A DNA stretch of 64,000 nucleotides from an uncultured Pelagimonas sp. (GCA_947499735.1 CANMPP010000001.1:1302001-1366000), one strand, 5' to 3'. Counted from the stretch's first letter, positions 37,047-46,706 are shown. The notes: generated by a model from the letters alone, not told the origin. Program-made: numbers and translations.

Positions 37047-38138
37047 ATGATCACGCTAACCCGTCAAGATCTGGAAGACATGCTAAACGGAGCCGCCGTT
37101 TTCGGCGCTGGAGGCGGGGGTGAGATTTCCGAGGGTCTGGAACTGATCGATGCTGCGCTAGCAGAAGGCAAAAAATTCCGAATGGTTGCATTGGCAGATG
37201 TTCCAGATGAGGCATTGCTGTGCACACCCTACCTATTGGGATCGATATCAGACCTAGAAGATCCAAGCCACGATCACGGGACCGCCGCAGGCTATGGGCG
37301 CATGTTGCAAACGGCCTATGCACGCCTTAACAGCGCGCTAGACGCGCCCGTCTATGGTACACTCGCCTGCGAATTAGGAGGAACGAACACAGCCGTTCCA
37401 TTTTTCCTAGCAGCGATGCAGAACACATGTGTGATCGACGCCGATCCTGCCGGACGTGCGGTGCCCGAGATCACCCATTCCAGCTATTATCTCGCGGGCC
37501 TACCGGCCGCACCAATTTTCGCAGCAAATGGCTATGATGAAGCGATGGTCCTAGACGGCATCAAAGATGATGCACGCGCCGAAACTGTCCTGCGGGCCTT
37601 ATGCCAAATCAGCCAAAACACGATCGCCGCCATTGACCACGTCCTGCCTGCGGCGGATCTTAAGGACAACCTGATCTCCGGAACGCTTTCCAATGCGTTG
37701 AAAATAGGTCGATTGCTGCGAGAAAAGAAAGAAACCCCCGCCACACTCCCCCAAGACATTGCGCAGGCCAGCGGTGGATGGGTCGCGTTTGAGGGGGCCG
37801 TTACCTCCAGCGACTGGGAGACAGAGGGTGGTTTCACCATAGGAACGCTGGCGCTAAGCGGGCAAAACGCCGATGCAGGTCGAACAGCCAAGATAATGTT
37901 GAAGAATGAGAATATGGTTTTGTGGTGCGATCATAAGATTTGCGCGACCATCCCTGAAATCATCACTCTGATTGATCGCGATACAGGCGAGGTTTTGACC
38001 AATCCTATTTCAAACAACGGACAAAACATCGCTGTCTTGGTTTTGCCTGCCCCATCAATATTCACCACGCCAAAAGGATTAGAAATCTTCGGCCCCAAAT
38101 ATATAGGTTTAGATCAGCCTTTTGTTGAAACGACATAA
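37047..38138 (+). CDS. DUF917 / S-methyl-thiohydantoin desulfurase-like protein
   Basis: 363 residues. The N-terminal GAAVFGAGGGGEISEGLELIDAAL and the C-terminal PNGGQ-like NNGQNIAVLVLPAP region match the DUF917 (PF06032) family, now named for an S-methyl-thiohydantoin desulfurase; such proteins often neighbour hydantoinases. Function of this protein is not known. 15 bases after the hydrolase and last in the operon; no clear terminator follows. Confidence 0.8.
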   Translation: MITLTRQDLEDMLNGAAVFGAGGGGEISEGLELIDAALAEGKKFRMVALADVPDEALLCTPYLLGSISDLEDPSHDHGTAAGYGRMLQTAYARLNSALDAPVYGTLACELGGTNTAVPFFLAAMQNTCVIDADPAGRAVPEITHSSYYLAGLPAAPIFAANGYDEAMVLDGIKDDARAETVLRALCQISQNTIAAIDHVLPAADLKDNLISGTLSNALKIGRLLREKKETPATLPQDIAQASGGWVAFEGAVTSSDWETEGGFTIGTLALSGQNADAGRTAKIMLKNENMVLWCDHKICATIPEIITLIDRDTGEVLTNPISNNGQNIAVLVLPAPSIFTTPKGLEIFGPKYIGLDQPFVETT

Positions 38139-38548
38139 GCGTCCAACAAAACCGATAGCACTGCTTTAGGCCGACGCACCAACGGAACATGATCATATTT
38201 TGGAGCTGTCGCGGGTTTGTTCCGCTTATCTAAGTTGGGAAACTATAGAAAAGACGAAACCACATGGAACCTGATCTTGCCGAAATACCTCGCAAAAACC
38301 ACCATCTCCGGGAAGAGAGAAGAAACTTAAATACAACTTAGCTTGTTGCAGTCCGAAGCAAGCAGGGGTGATCTGTGGAGTTGAAGACGGCACAACACAA
38401 GAATTGACTGACGACCGCAACTTATTGCCAGTCGCATTAGGAGTGCCTTGCTAAAAAACGTTACCAGTATGATCTGGAAGATTTATTGAGGCAAAAGTCG
38501 AATTTTATTGAACTGACTATCCAAAGTACTTTTGCACTTTACAATCTT
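38139..38548. other. Intergenic region at the boundary of the glycan block
   Basis: 410 bp with only short frames and no ribosome sites. The sequence turns A+T-richer toward the right. I saw no transposase remnant, tRNA copy or terminator that I could support. Confidence 0.5.
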
Positions 38549-39472
38549 TCAGGATCTCTTACTCGTTGTTTTCAAATCAGCCCAAGTCTGAGCAATTCCT
38601 TCTTCAAGCGAAATTTCAGGCCCCCATCCAAAATCCTGTCTCGCTTTTGTAATGTCCAGTACAATGCTGGGAACATCAAAATTTCGTCCGGGTTTATATA
38701 CCGGTTTGACATCGCCACCGACGATTTTGCAAATGCACTGAACAATTTCAGAAACAGAGGCCCCTGTTCCACTGCCGGCATTGTAGATCCCACTTTTCTC
38801 TGACCTCACAGCTTTTAAACAAAGCTTCGCCAAATCGTGAACGTGGATAAAATCACGCGTTACACTTCCATCTCCCCAAACCTCAATCGGCTCTTCGCGC
38901 AATATTCTGCCCAGATGGGTACCTATCAAACCTTGAATGCCTGCATGGCCTTGACGAGGTCCATAAGGATTAGATGCGCGTAATACAACGTGCTGTAATC
39001 CATGCAATTTATGTTCCATAAACAAATAGTTCTCTATCGCAACCTTAACGATTCCATACGAACTAATCGGATTTTTAGCATGTTCCTCGGGTACGGGATC
39101 GGCCTTCGGGACACCATATACCGTTCCTCCAGACGACAAGTATATCATTTTCTGAACATTGGTTTGACGCATCATCTCTAGCAAACGTACCATTGCAATT
39201 AGATTGCCATTAATGTCTGCGACAGGGTCCACATTCGATGTTGCAGGGACAGTTGTGCTAGCTAAATGAACCACTACATCTACACCAACTAAAGCCTCAT
39301 ACATCTGTGCCGTATCGCTTAGATCGGACATTACATATTCGACATTGGGCAAAGGCGACCGAAAAACTTCGGGCCGGCGGTCTAAAACCCGCACACTAAG
39401 CCCTCCACGTAGTAATGCATCTGTTACGTGTGAGCCAATAAAACCACAACCGCCGATTACGAGGGCTTTCAT
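38549..39472 (-). CDS. NAD-dependent sugar epimerase/dehydratase (GalE-like)
   Basis: 307-residue extended SDR. NAD motif GGCGFIGSHV at the N-terminus, YLSSGGTVYG, and catalytic Y-x3-K in SSYGIVKVAIENY. The C-terminal part has a substrate-binding region with RDFIHVHDLAKLC. The nucleotide-sugar substrate is not known; UDP-glucose 4-epimerase-like is most likely. AAGGAA precedes ATG 39472. It ends the minus-strand glycan block, 32 bases after the Stf0 gene stop. Confidence 0.92.
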   Translation of the reverse strand: MKALVIGGCGFIGSHVTDALLRGGLSVRVLDRRPEVFRSPLPNVEYVMSDLSDTAQMYEALVGVDVVVHLASTTVPATSNVDPVADINGNLIAMVRLLEMMRQTNVQKMIYLSSGGTVYGVPKADPVPEEHAKNPISSYGIVKVAIENYLFMEHKLHGLQHVVLRASNPYGPRQGHAGIQGLIGTHLGRILREEPIEVWGDGSVTRDFIHVHDLAKLCLKAVRSEKSGIYNAGSGTGASVSEIVQCICKIVGGDVKPVYKPGRNFDVPSIVLDITKARQDFGWGPEISLEEGIAQTWADLKTTSKRS

Positions 39473-39504
39473 AAGAGTATTCCTTTTAGGCGACTAAATC
39501 TCGA

Positions 39505-40242
39505 CTACAGTTTGGCGAAAACATCCAACAAAAACTGTGTTTTGATTTTTTGGTTTCGTGACCCAGGCATCTTAGTCAGATTACGTTTTCCTTTTTCAGC
39601 TTGTAGTTCGACACCAATCAACCTACCGAATGAACGCAGGGCGTTGACATCATAGTTTTCATAAACAATTGGCAATGGATTGATGCCAGTTGATCGAAAG
39701 AACTCTGTCCACAGCAATCTTCCAGATTGCTGCCTGTGCCATTCATCGATCAAGGCCTTAAAATCATACGGTACATCAATGAGTTTTTCATCGATAGCAG
39801 CCTTATTCATCGACGCGCCTGGTACAAAATCACCTTCTCCGTTTACCATATGATAAACGCCACTGCGTGATGCTAGGAAATGACTAATTGCTTGATCGAC
39901 ACCATCTTCTCGCTGAATATGAATCCATTCAGCACCTGGAAATGCAGCTCTAAAATGAGGGAAAGGCCCATCATCCAAAGGGTCGAATACCGTTGCTAAC
40001 TTCATATCGATGCGTCGGATTTGATTGGCCATAATTTTGAAAGCAAAAACGCCGTTCACCACGTGCCGCTCTTGCATCACCTTCAATTCCGCCAGCCAAT
40101 CTGAGGATTCTTTCCCAATCCAACTAAGGAAATACTCATTTGGTTTACCTATTCCCATGCGCGCCATGTCTTCGCAAACCATGGTCGAACCGCTGCGCTG
40201 TGTGGTGCACACAATGACAGTTTTCATCTGCTCAATTTCCAT
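39505..40242 (-). CDS. Stf0-family sulfotransferase
   Basis: 245 residues. The 5'-phosphosulfate loop is TTQRSGSTMVCE (about 13-24), the 3'-phosphate region around HIQREDGVDQAISHFLASRSG. This is the pattern of Stf0-type sulfotransferases, which transfer sulfate from PAPS to trehalose or other carbohydrates. Start is either ATG 40242 or ATG 40227, where the conserved part begins (MKTVIVCTTQRSG). Upstream space is 224 bp, so it may begin its own transcript with the epimerase gene behind it. Confidence 0.85.
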   Translation of the reverse strand: MEIEQMKTVIVCTTQRSGSTMVCEDMARMGIGKPNEYFLSWIGKESSDWLAELKVMQERHVVNGVFAFKIMANQIRRIDMKLATVFDPLDDGPFPHFRAAFPGAEWIHIQREDGVDQAISHFLASRSGVYHMVNGEGDFVPGASMNKAAIDEKLIDVPYDFKALIDEWHRQQSGRLLWTEFFRSTGINPLPIVYENYDVNALRSFGRLIGVELQAEKGKRNLTKMPGSRNQKIKTQFLLDVFAKL

Positions 40243-40466
40243 TTTTTCTATTTTGACAGAAAGCTAGATCACTTCTTGACGCTTGTCGAGCGACAAACAG
40301 AACCCAGTTCAATCACCGGTCGTTACCTCGGTTTCCAAAGCCAACCGACATACCGTACCATACCATGCAATATTCCGTAAACTTCTCAACCGCCCAAAAC
40401 TAAATCGCCAGATCGATGCCTGAAGTATGAAGGCCATCAGGTCCAATTGATTGAAACCATTCAATG

Positions 40467-41390
40467 TCACGAACCTAGGATAACCCCATATTTATCTTTA
40501 ATTCGTGCATTGCTTTCCGCATATTCCTTCATAAAGCTCTCTCGAGATATATCAGACATTAACTGATACGGACCGGATAAGTTTTTTTGCATACTCCAGG
40601 CACAATGGATTTCGGAAAGCTTCCGTTTTGCCGCTTCCAAACCGTGATCCAGAGAAGCTCTCTTCAACTTGATCAACACCTCATTTCCAATAGAATCATT
40701 AGTTTCGGCAGGTGGCGAAAATAGTTGATCACGATCCAGGGATAGAATTTCAGCAAAATCAGCGCACACATCGCCATTTCGCAACATGGATCTATCAAAA
40801 ACTCTCACATGAATTTTGTGAGGTACCAGCTGGCTTTCTATCCGCCCTAAAAGATCTTCAAAGTTCAAAAGTTTTATATACGACTGTTGACGCAAAAAAT
40901 TAAATAGATCTGGCTCTGTAAGAAACTTTTCATCAAGAAAACCTGGATCACCGCGTTGAACAAGAATTTTGTTCCGCTGATTATATAAAGACTCGACAAA
41001 TCGATCCTGCTGACGCAGATAAATCACGACTTCAACCTCAAAATCCGCGAGAACCTCCCGATAAATTGAGAAATCTTTCTGACGTGAGATACCTTCTGCA
41101 GAAATAATAGGCGTCATTTCGTTTTCTTTTAACGCACTAATAAAGCAGCATTTCTGTTCAGAATTAAAACTATCAAAAGCGCTTTTGTAATCTGCTAATG
41201 TAGATGCCAAAATATTGTGCCGAAATGGAGAAAGCCAAACGCTGGTTTGTTGATCCGAGTTGGCAACAGGTAATTGCGGAAAGTAATATCCCTTGGACTT
41301 TAAATATTTTTGGGAACCATCCAACATAATCTGAATACTGCTGGTCCCGGTCTTTTGCAGCCCAATATGAAGTACGATGCGACGTCTCAT
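40467..41390 (-). CDS. P-loop sulfotransferase-like protein
   Basis: 307 residues. N-terminal RIVLHIGLQKTGTSSIQIML is a phosphosulfate-binding loop in the form often seen with polysaccharide-modifying sulfotransferase-like proteins; VVIYLRQQDRFVESLYNQ is the likely 3'-phosphate region. Start ATG 41390 has GAGG upstream within the end of the giant gene (12 bases after its stop), so it is cotranscribed with it. The acceptor is unknown. Confidence 0.75.
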   Translation of the reverse strand: MRRRIVLHIGLQKTGTSSIQIMLDGSQKYLKSKGYYFPQLPVANSDQQTSVWLSPFRHNILASTLADYKSAFDSFNSEQKCCFISALKENEMTPIISAEGISRQKDFSIYREVLADFEVEVVIYLRQQDRFVESLYNQRNKILVQRGDPGFLDEKFLTEPDLFNFLRQQSYIKLLNFEDLLGRIESQLVPHKIHVRVFDRSMLRNGDVCADFAEILSLDRDQLFSPPAETNDSIGNEVLIKLKRASLDHGLEAAKRKLSEIHCAWSMQKNLSGPYQLMSDISRESFMKEYAESNARIKDKYGVILGS

Positions 41391-41401
41391 ACTCCTCACC
41401 T

Positions 41402-44400
41402 CTACGAAATACGACAATTTTGGACTGAAGCTTCGTCATACAACTGCCCATATCTGTCAACCATCAACTCAAGTCGAAAATCTGCGTCAAACCGAGCACG
41501 CGAATTGGTGCCTGCGCGATTGCGAAACTCGCCTGAGTGCATTGTGCGGAGCGCACTCAAGAACGCTTCCATATCCAGCCCCCCCTCATTGACAGGAACA
41601 ACCACCCCCGCACTTTCCGATCCTTCACCCAGCAAATTTGGAATCTCTCCAACAGCACTCGCAACAATCGGCAACCCTTTGGCCATCATCTCGATTAGCA
41701 CCAAAGGCAAAGATTCTCCAATAAAGTAGCTAGGTAGGATGCCAACGTCAGTTACTTTGAAATAATCCTGCAGGTTCGCAACTTGTCCAATGAGATGCAC
41801 ATTTTCCTGAGGTTCAACGCGCAGCGCATCTGCCGAAGGCCCCTCGCCTATAAGCATCAAATCAGTTTCGATTCCTTCAGCATTTAAGCGTTGTGTCGCT
41901 TCCACTGCCTCTGCCCAACCTTTGGACGGAATCGCCCGAGAAGCCAAGCAAATCACCATTGCGTCTGGCCTCAACCCAAGAGTTTCACGGGTAATAGGGT
42001 CATTACCTGGTCGTTCTTCTTTCATACCATTTGGAATTTTAGACAGATTACTTGGACGCGCATAAGATTCAAAAACCGCTAAATTTTTTTCAGCGGTATA
42101 AACCATTCCACTGGCCCGTTCGACCATTTCCGGAAAAACCGTAGAAAAAGACGGGTCAACTTCCGGGTTTTCCAGAAGCGTCTCATGACACCCGTGCATA
42201 GTTATTATCCACGACGTATCCGTCGGCATCTGATCGAGATAACGATAAACTAATTTATCCGCCCACCAGATAGAGCTGTGTAAAACATCTATGTCAAACT
42301 CCATCACAATCTTAGCGAGATCAAAACCAGGGTCTTGAGCGTTAAACAAAGAAATTCCGGGATCCAGTTTCCGCACCACAGCAGGATGCGTTGGTTGGCT
42401 TTCGGCATTTATCAAAATAACCCGGCCTCCCCGTCGCGACCACTCATTGACTAGTGAAATCGCAAACATCTGCCCCCCACCGGGAGACAGATCTGGCGCA
42501 ATGACCGCAAGCGCAGGCAAAATCTTTCCACGCGGACCTGAACTTGGCAGATTGTCAGGGTCTTCAACGTTGAAACGAGTAATATCTTCGTTCAAGAATT
42601 GTTTCACCCGCTCCAGTGCCGCATCACTTTGATCATATGTCTGCCCAATATAGGTACGAACCTGTGCCAATTCATCAAAATATTGTACAGATCCTTCAAC
42701 GTTGTGGGTCACAGTGTTCGAATGGCGTCGGTGAAAATTCAAGGCGTCTTTAGAAAATCCCAAAAAACCACCTTTCATCGCACGAATATAGAAAAACCAA
42801 TCTCCGCAAAGACGCATTTGTGTTACTTGCTCAACAAAAGCGTCATCTGGCACAAATTTCCTGAACATAACTGCGCTCGCATTAGGGATAGTATTTGCAA
42901 TTCCCAATCCTGAATCAGCTTCTTGATGATCCGTTGCCCTGTAGTCTTTATCCCACCTGCCCTCGGCAATCCTATTCAAATATAGCGGGCGATAGTCGCC
43001 AATATGCTCGCCATTGGCCGTCACTGGCACCGAAGCACAGGATGCTATGCACATATTCCGATCATCAAAATGCGGCAGTAATGTCGTTAAGAGTTCCGCC
43101 TCACAATAATCGTCTGCCTCCGCCAACCAAATCAAATCTGCCTGGGCGAGATCCATTCCCTTTAGCCATTGGGCAAATGGAGAGCCTGAATTCTCGGTAT
43201 TGACTACGACCTTCGTACCAAATCTTGTTTTTGCAAACGCTTCAAGAACTTCGGCCGATTTATCTGAAGAAGCATCATCGAGCAGAATAATCTCGAAGTC
43301 CTGAAAATTTTGATTTTTAATACTCTTCAAGCGTTCAGGCAGATAGGCCTCGTAATTGTAGTTCGGCACCACGACACTCACTTCTGGCGAGATGCCAGCC
43401 ACACGCCTTAGATGATGCATCAGCATTGGACCAATATTGTTTACAGTATAACCGTCCTCAACTTGTTTTCTTCCAATTTCTCCAGCCTTTTCACGAGCAT
43501 CTTTATTAGTTGCATAGTGAATAACGGCTTCGGCCATTTCATTGACATCTTTAAAACTGACAGCAGTTCCACAGCCAGACTTTACAAATTCTGCTGTACC
43601 GCCAGCCTTCTCGAAACATACGACCGCCGCACCAGCTTGCGCCGCGTACAAAGTGACAAGTGGGAATGGATCTTCTTGGGAACTGAGAATAAAGATGTCA
43701 GCGCCCGCCAGCTTGCCCGATACGTCGTCCTCATATCCACAGAAGCGAATACGATCAGCTAATCCTTTCATTGCGACCAAGGACTTACAAGCCTCTTCGT
43801 CAGGCCCACCTCCCAACCAGAAAAATTCAGCATTAATTCCGGCTGCGAGGACCCGTTCGGCGGTCTCAACAAACTTATCAGGAGATTTACGCCAATGCAC
43901 AACACCGCACCCAGCAATAAGTATACGGTCGTCAGTAACGCCCAACGCCATACGCGCCTGTTGGCGTTTTTGCTGCCTACGCGCGGGACTCGGATCAGAC
44001 AAAGGTTCAATAAAACTATGAGCCGCAGTTAATTTATCAGCTGAAAAGTCAAACACATTTTTTAAAGTTTCGGCAACCGTACCACCTCCGGCCACAACGT
44101 GGTCCGCATGTGATTTAATTAACTCAACCTCCGCTGGAAACATCGACAGTACTGCCTCCAGCTCATGAATGAACGCAACACTGGGCGCCTCCTGATGCCA
44201 ATACTTGTAGAAATGACCACTAGCCACGGAATTCACAAGTACGGCTTTGACTTGCTCACCAGCCCATTCTGCTAATTTCTCTTCACGCTCATGCTCATCA
44301 AAGTCGGTAAGTACGATCACCGGAGCAATTTTTTCGAACTCCGCCTTGAAATCTCCCCCCCGCATTGCGACGATACCAACTTCAAATCGTGTCGACCTTT

Positions 44401-45373
44401 GAACCCAATCTGCAAACATCCGCACCACTTGCGGAGCTCCGCCGATTTGCAGGTCATGCGTTACCAACAAAAGTTTTCCACGCCTCCCATTTCCACGTAA
44501 GACGCTCGCCTTACGTTTTTTGGGGCTTCCTTTGCTCTGTGGATTTAATGCGGCTTTCTCATAGAACCCAGGTCTAACCGTTCCATTGTTGCAATCTGGT
44601 GTTGCATCTGGATGCGGCAACAGGCCCTCTTTCCAACCCTTAGTCAAATAGTGCTCTAACGGATCACAGGCGACTTTGTTGCGGAACAGGTAAGTACTTT
44701 CATACCATCCAGAATCGAAATCTGGATGAGGGGACTTTCCAGAAGACCATCCAACCGTAACGTAGTGCAACAAGGGGTTAGTATTTGCGTCTAAGCCATA
44801 TTCTTCACGGTACCAGAGTGTATCAAACAAAGGATGAGGAAAATGATTATCTTTCCAACCTCTCATCAAAAAGTGTGACAATGGGTCAAGATCCCCATCA
44901 ACCAGTTCAGGGTGTTGCTCTAGATACCAGTTAGTGTCGAACAAAGGATGGAGCTGCCGCCCTTCTTTCCAGCCTTTTGCCAGATAGTGCTCGAGTGGGT
45001 CAGCCGCGGCTTCTAAGACATCCGGATTCTGTAAAAAATACCACGATGGTTTAAATATGGGGTGTGGTGACAGCAGATCCTTCCAACCTTTTTTAGTGTA
45101 ATGAGAGGTTGGTTCGATTTTATCCGCATTAGAGATCTTCATCTGCTTACGGTACCAATCAACGTCAAAAAGCGGGTGAGGAGAGCGTCCTTCTTTCCAC
45201 CCCTTTCTCCGAAAATGCGCAAAAAGGCCACCTCGATATCCCAGCGTATCAGGATTATTTTCCGCGTACCATTCTTCGTTAAAAAACATTGCGTTAGGTG
45301 ACATCATTTCAATGCTCGCATTTTGTGCACAGGCTCGTGCGTATTTTATTTTCTTCTCGGAGTTTTTCTGCAA
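41402..45373 (-). CDS. Giant three-domain glycosyltransferase (repeats + GT4 + GT2 + GT4)
   Basis: 1323 residues. Residues 30-256 hold six repeats of about 38 residues (see repeat entry). Residues about 297-655 form a GT-B/GT4 glycosyltransferase; where the usual E-x7-E is expected it reads EDPFPLVTLY (567-576), with Y576 replacing the second acidic residue. Residues about 663-900 are a GT2 domain (VSVVVPNYNYEAYL, DDASSDKS, AEADDY for D-x-D-like sugar-nucleotide binding). Residues about 953-1305 are a second GT4 with intact ESLPLVLIE. No signal peptide or membrane segment. The start is TTG 45373, 13 bases after the upstream stop, without a strong ribosome site; ATG 45307 is an alternative and would remove only the leader. 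Confidence 0.9.
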   Translation of the reverse strand: MQKNSEKKIKYARACAQNASIEMMSPNAMFFNEEWYAENNPDTLGYRGGLFAHFRRKGWKEGRSPHPLFDVDWYRKQMKISNADKIEPTSHYTKKGWKDLLSPHPIFKPSWYFLQNPDVLEAAADPLEHYLAKGWKEGRQLHPLFDTNWYLEQHPELVDGDLDPLSHFLMRGWKDNHFPHPLFDTLWYREEYGLDANTNPLLHYVTVGWSSGKSPHPDFDSGWYESTYLFRNKVACDPLEHYLTKGWKEGLLPHPDATPDCNNGTVRPGFYEKAALNPQSKGSPKKRKASVLRGNGRRGKLLLVTHDLQIGGAPQVVRMFADWVQRSTRFEVGIVAMRGGDFKAEFEKIAPVIVLTDFDEHEREEKLAEWAGEQVKAVLVNSVASGHFYKYWHQEAPSVAFIHELEAVLSMFPAEVELIKSHADHVVAGGGTVAETLKNVFDFSADKLTAAHSFIEPLSDPSPARRQQKRQQARMALGVTDDRILIAGCGVVHWRKSPDKFVETAERVLAAGINAEFFWLGGGPDEEACKSLVAMKGLADRIRFCGYEDDVSGKLAGADIFILSSQEDPFPLVTLYAAQAGAAVVCFEKAGGTAEFVKSGCGTAVSFKDVNEMAEAVIHYATNKDAREKAGEIGRKQVEDGYTVNNIGPMLMHHLRRVAGISPEVSVVVPNYNYEAYLPERLKSIKNQNFQDFEIILLDDASSDKSAEVLEAFAKTRFGTKVVVNTENSGSPFAQWLKGMDLAQADLIWLAEADDYCEAELLTTLLPHFDDRNMCIASCASVPVTANGEHIGDYRPLYLNRIAEGRWDKDYRATDHQEADSGLGIANTIPNASAVMFRKFVPDDAFVEQVTQMRLCGDWFFYIRAMKGGFLGFSKDALNFHRRHSNTVTHNVEGSVQYFDELAQVRTYIGQTYDQSDAALERVKQFLNEDITRFNVEDPDNLPSSGPRGKILPALAVIAPDLSPGGGQMFAISLVNEWSRRGGRVILINAESQPTHPAVVRKLDPGISLFNAQDPGFDLAKIVMEFDIDVLHSSIWWADKLVYRYLDQMPTDTSWIITMHGCHETLLENPEVDPSFSTVFPEMVERASGMVYTAEKNLAVFESYARPSNLSKIPNGMKEERPGNDPITRETLGLRPDAMVICLASRAIPSKGWAEAVEATQRLNAEGIETDLMLIGEGPSADALRVEPQENVHLIGQVANLQDYFKVTDVGILPSYFIGESLPLVLIEMMAKGLPIVASAVGEIPNLLGEGSESAGVVVPVNEGGLDMEAFLSALRTMHSGEFRNRAGTNSRARFDADFRLELMVDRYGQLYDEASVQNCRIS
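44606..45286 (-). repeat. Six tandem WY/GW protein repeats in the giant glycosyltransferase
   Basis: Encoded repeats at residues 30-68, 69-106, 107-144, 145-182, 183-218 and 219-256. The shared pattern is F-D-x2-W-Y, then P-L-x-H-[YF], then G-W-[KS], then [SLF]-P-H-P. Similar repeats occur in bacterial glycosyltransferases and glycan-synthesis proteins; the function is not established. Confidence 0.85.
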
Positions 45374-45386
45374 ACACCGGCAATGT

Positions 45387-46706
45387 CTAACGACTTAATT
45401 TTCCAGCACGGTGACGCGCAGATAGATGACGCGAAATACTTTTCAGCCTCCGCTTAACTCTAAAAGAGAGCCTACCTACAAGCCCCCCTTTACTCTGCCC
45501 AGAAAAAGAAGAACGCAACCCAAGCATTAACATATCTTCTTTCTGCCGCTCCGCGATTACCTGCCCAACACGAATTTCGCGTCTGGCGACATCGAGTTTC
45601 CCCAAACCGGCTTCAACCAAACGCTCGCTTTCGGTCAATTTTTGCTTGATTCTGGCCACCTGCGCATGAGCAACTTTCAAATCATGAGCTCTTTGAATAT
45701 GTAACTCAGCTTCATTTTGCGCCTCCCCAACCTGCTCTTTCAAATTCGCATTTCTAGCCTCAAGAACAGAAAATTCTTGTTGCAAGCAAGACACAAGCTT
45801 TTCATGTTCTTTTGATATTTCTTTTGAACTTTGCATAAAGCCGTCGACTATCGTCTCCAAGACAGGGGTAGCACGATTAAAATCAATCCGAATACTATCT
45901 AACAGAGCATGATCGGCAACATCCTCCCCATGCAGTGCCCATTTTTCGAACACTTGAAAACTACGAGCAACCCAACTCGGAATTATCGGATCGGAAGAAT
46001 CTTCAAACTTTTGCTCATTGTAGCACTTTAAGTTTGAACCCAAAAAGTCTGCGACTTCCGCTTCGGTTTGATCCGAAAACTCTGGAAATACAAAACCTGT
46101 ATCGGTCTGAATTTTTGAAATCACATTATGCCAATCATTCGCAAGACGATCGAATGAGATGAAGCTACGGCCATATCCTCGGGTATGAAATTCAGCATCC
46201 AACATGTGACGCAACCAAAGCAAAAGTGCATACGTTTCAGGCCAACCTTCGCGCTTACGCAGTGAACGTGCAACCTCGATTGGATTCCGGTGCGAAAAAA
46301 CAAAAACAGGATTAATTTGTTCGCGTTCCAGCAAAGGACGCCAAAACTCCAGCAGACGGCACATTCTTGGGTCTTGAAGCACAAAAAACGAAGAATGAGT
46401 AAATTCACTCACGACAGCGTCGGCGCCCATTTCATAATATTTGGCCGCTTGAGGGTGAGTTATCCAATCCGCTTCAAACTCTTGCCAATCAAACCATGAA
46501 GATCCACCGTTTTCGAGAACCCTATCATTGAGATTCTGAATATTCATAGCTCCAACAGATCCCAAACGATCGAATTCAATCTCGGACACCACTCTTTGGG
46601 GCGTATCGCATCCTAATTTTGAAAGCGTGCCTTCAAGCAGCGATGTTCCAGACCAGTGCATACCTAAAACGATAATTGCAGTTCTTTCGTGGGATATGTT
46701 CGTCAT
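45387..46706 (-). CDS. Sulfotransferase-like protein with C-terminal coiled coil
   Basis: 439 residues. The N-terminal domain has a phosphosulfate loop IIVLGMHWSGTSLLEGTL and a 3'-phosphate-type region FVFSHRNPIEVARSLRKREGWPETYAL. From about residue 290 to 395 the sequence is a long heptad-rich coiled coil (KEISKEHEKLVSCLQQEFSVLE, NANLKEQVGEAQNEAELHIQRA) and it ends in a very basic tail (RVKRRLKSISRHLSARHR). A sulfotransferase domain with a coiled coil is unusual and could mediate membrane or complex binding. The gene is directly upstream of the giant glycosyltransferase and begins the minus-strand transcript. Confidence 0.8.
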   Translation of the reverse strand: MTNISHERTAIIVLGMHWSGTSLLEGTLSKLGCDTPQRVVSEIEFDRLGSVGAMNIQNLNDRVLENGGSSWFDWQEFEADWITHPQAAKYYEMGADAVVSEFTHSSFFVLQDPRMCRLLEFWRPLLEREQINPVFVFSHRNPIEVARSLRKREGWPETYALLLWLRHMLDAEFHTRGYGRSFISFDRLANDWHNVISKIQTDTGFVFPEFSDQTEAEVADFLGSNLKCYNEQKFEDSSDPIIPSWVARSFQVFEKWALHGEDVADHALLDSIRIDFNRATPVLETIVDGFMQSSKEISKEHEKLVSCLQQEFSVLEARNANLKEQVGEAQNEAELHIQRAHDLKVAHAQVARIKQKLTESERLVEAGLGKLDVARREIRVGQVIAERQKEDMLMLGLRSSFSGQSKGGLVGRLSFRVKRRLKSISRHLSARHRAGKLSR

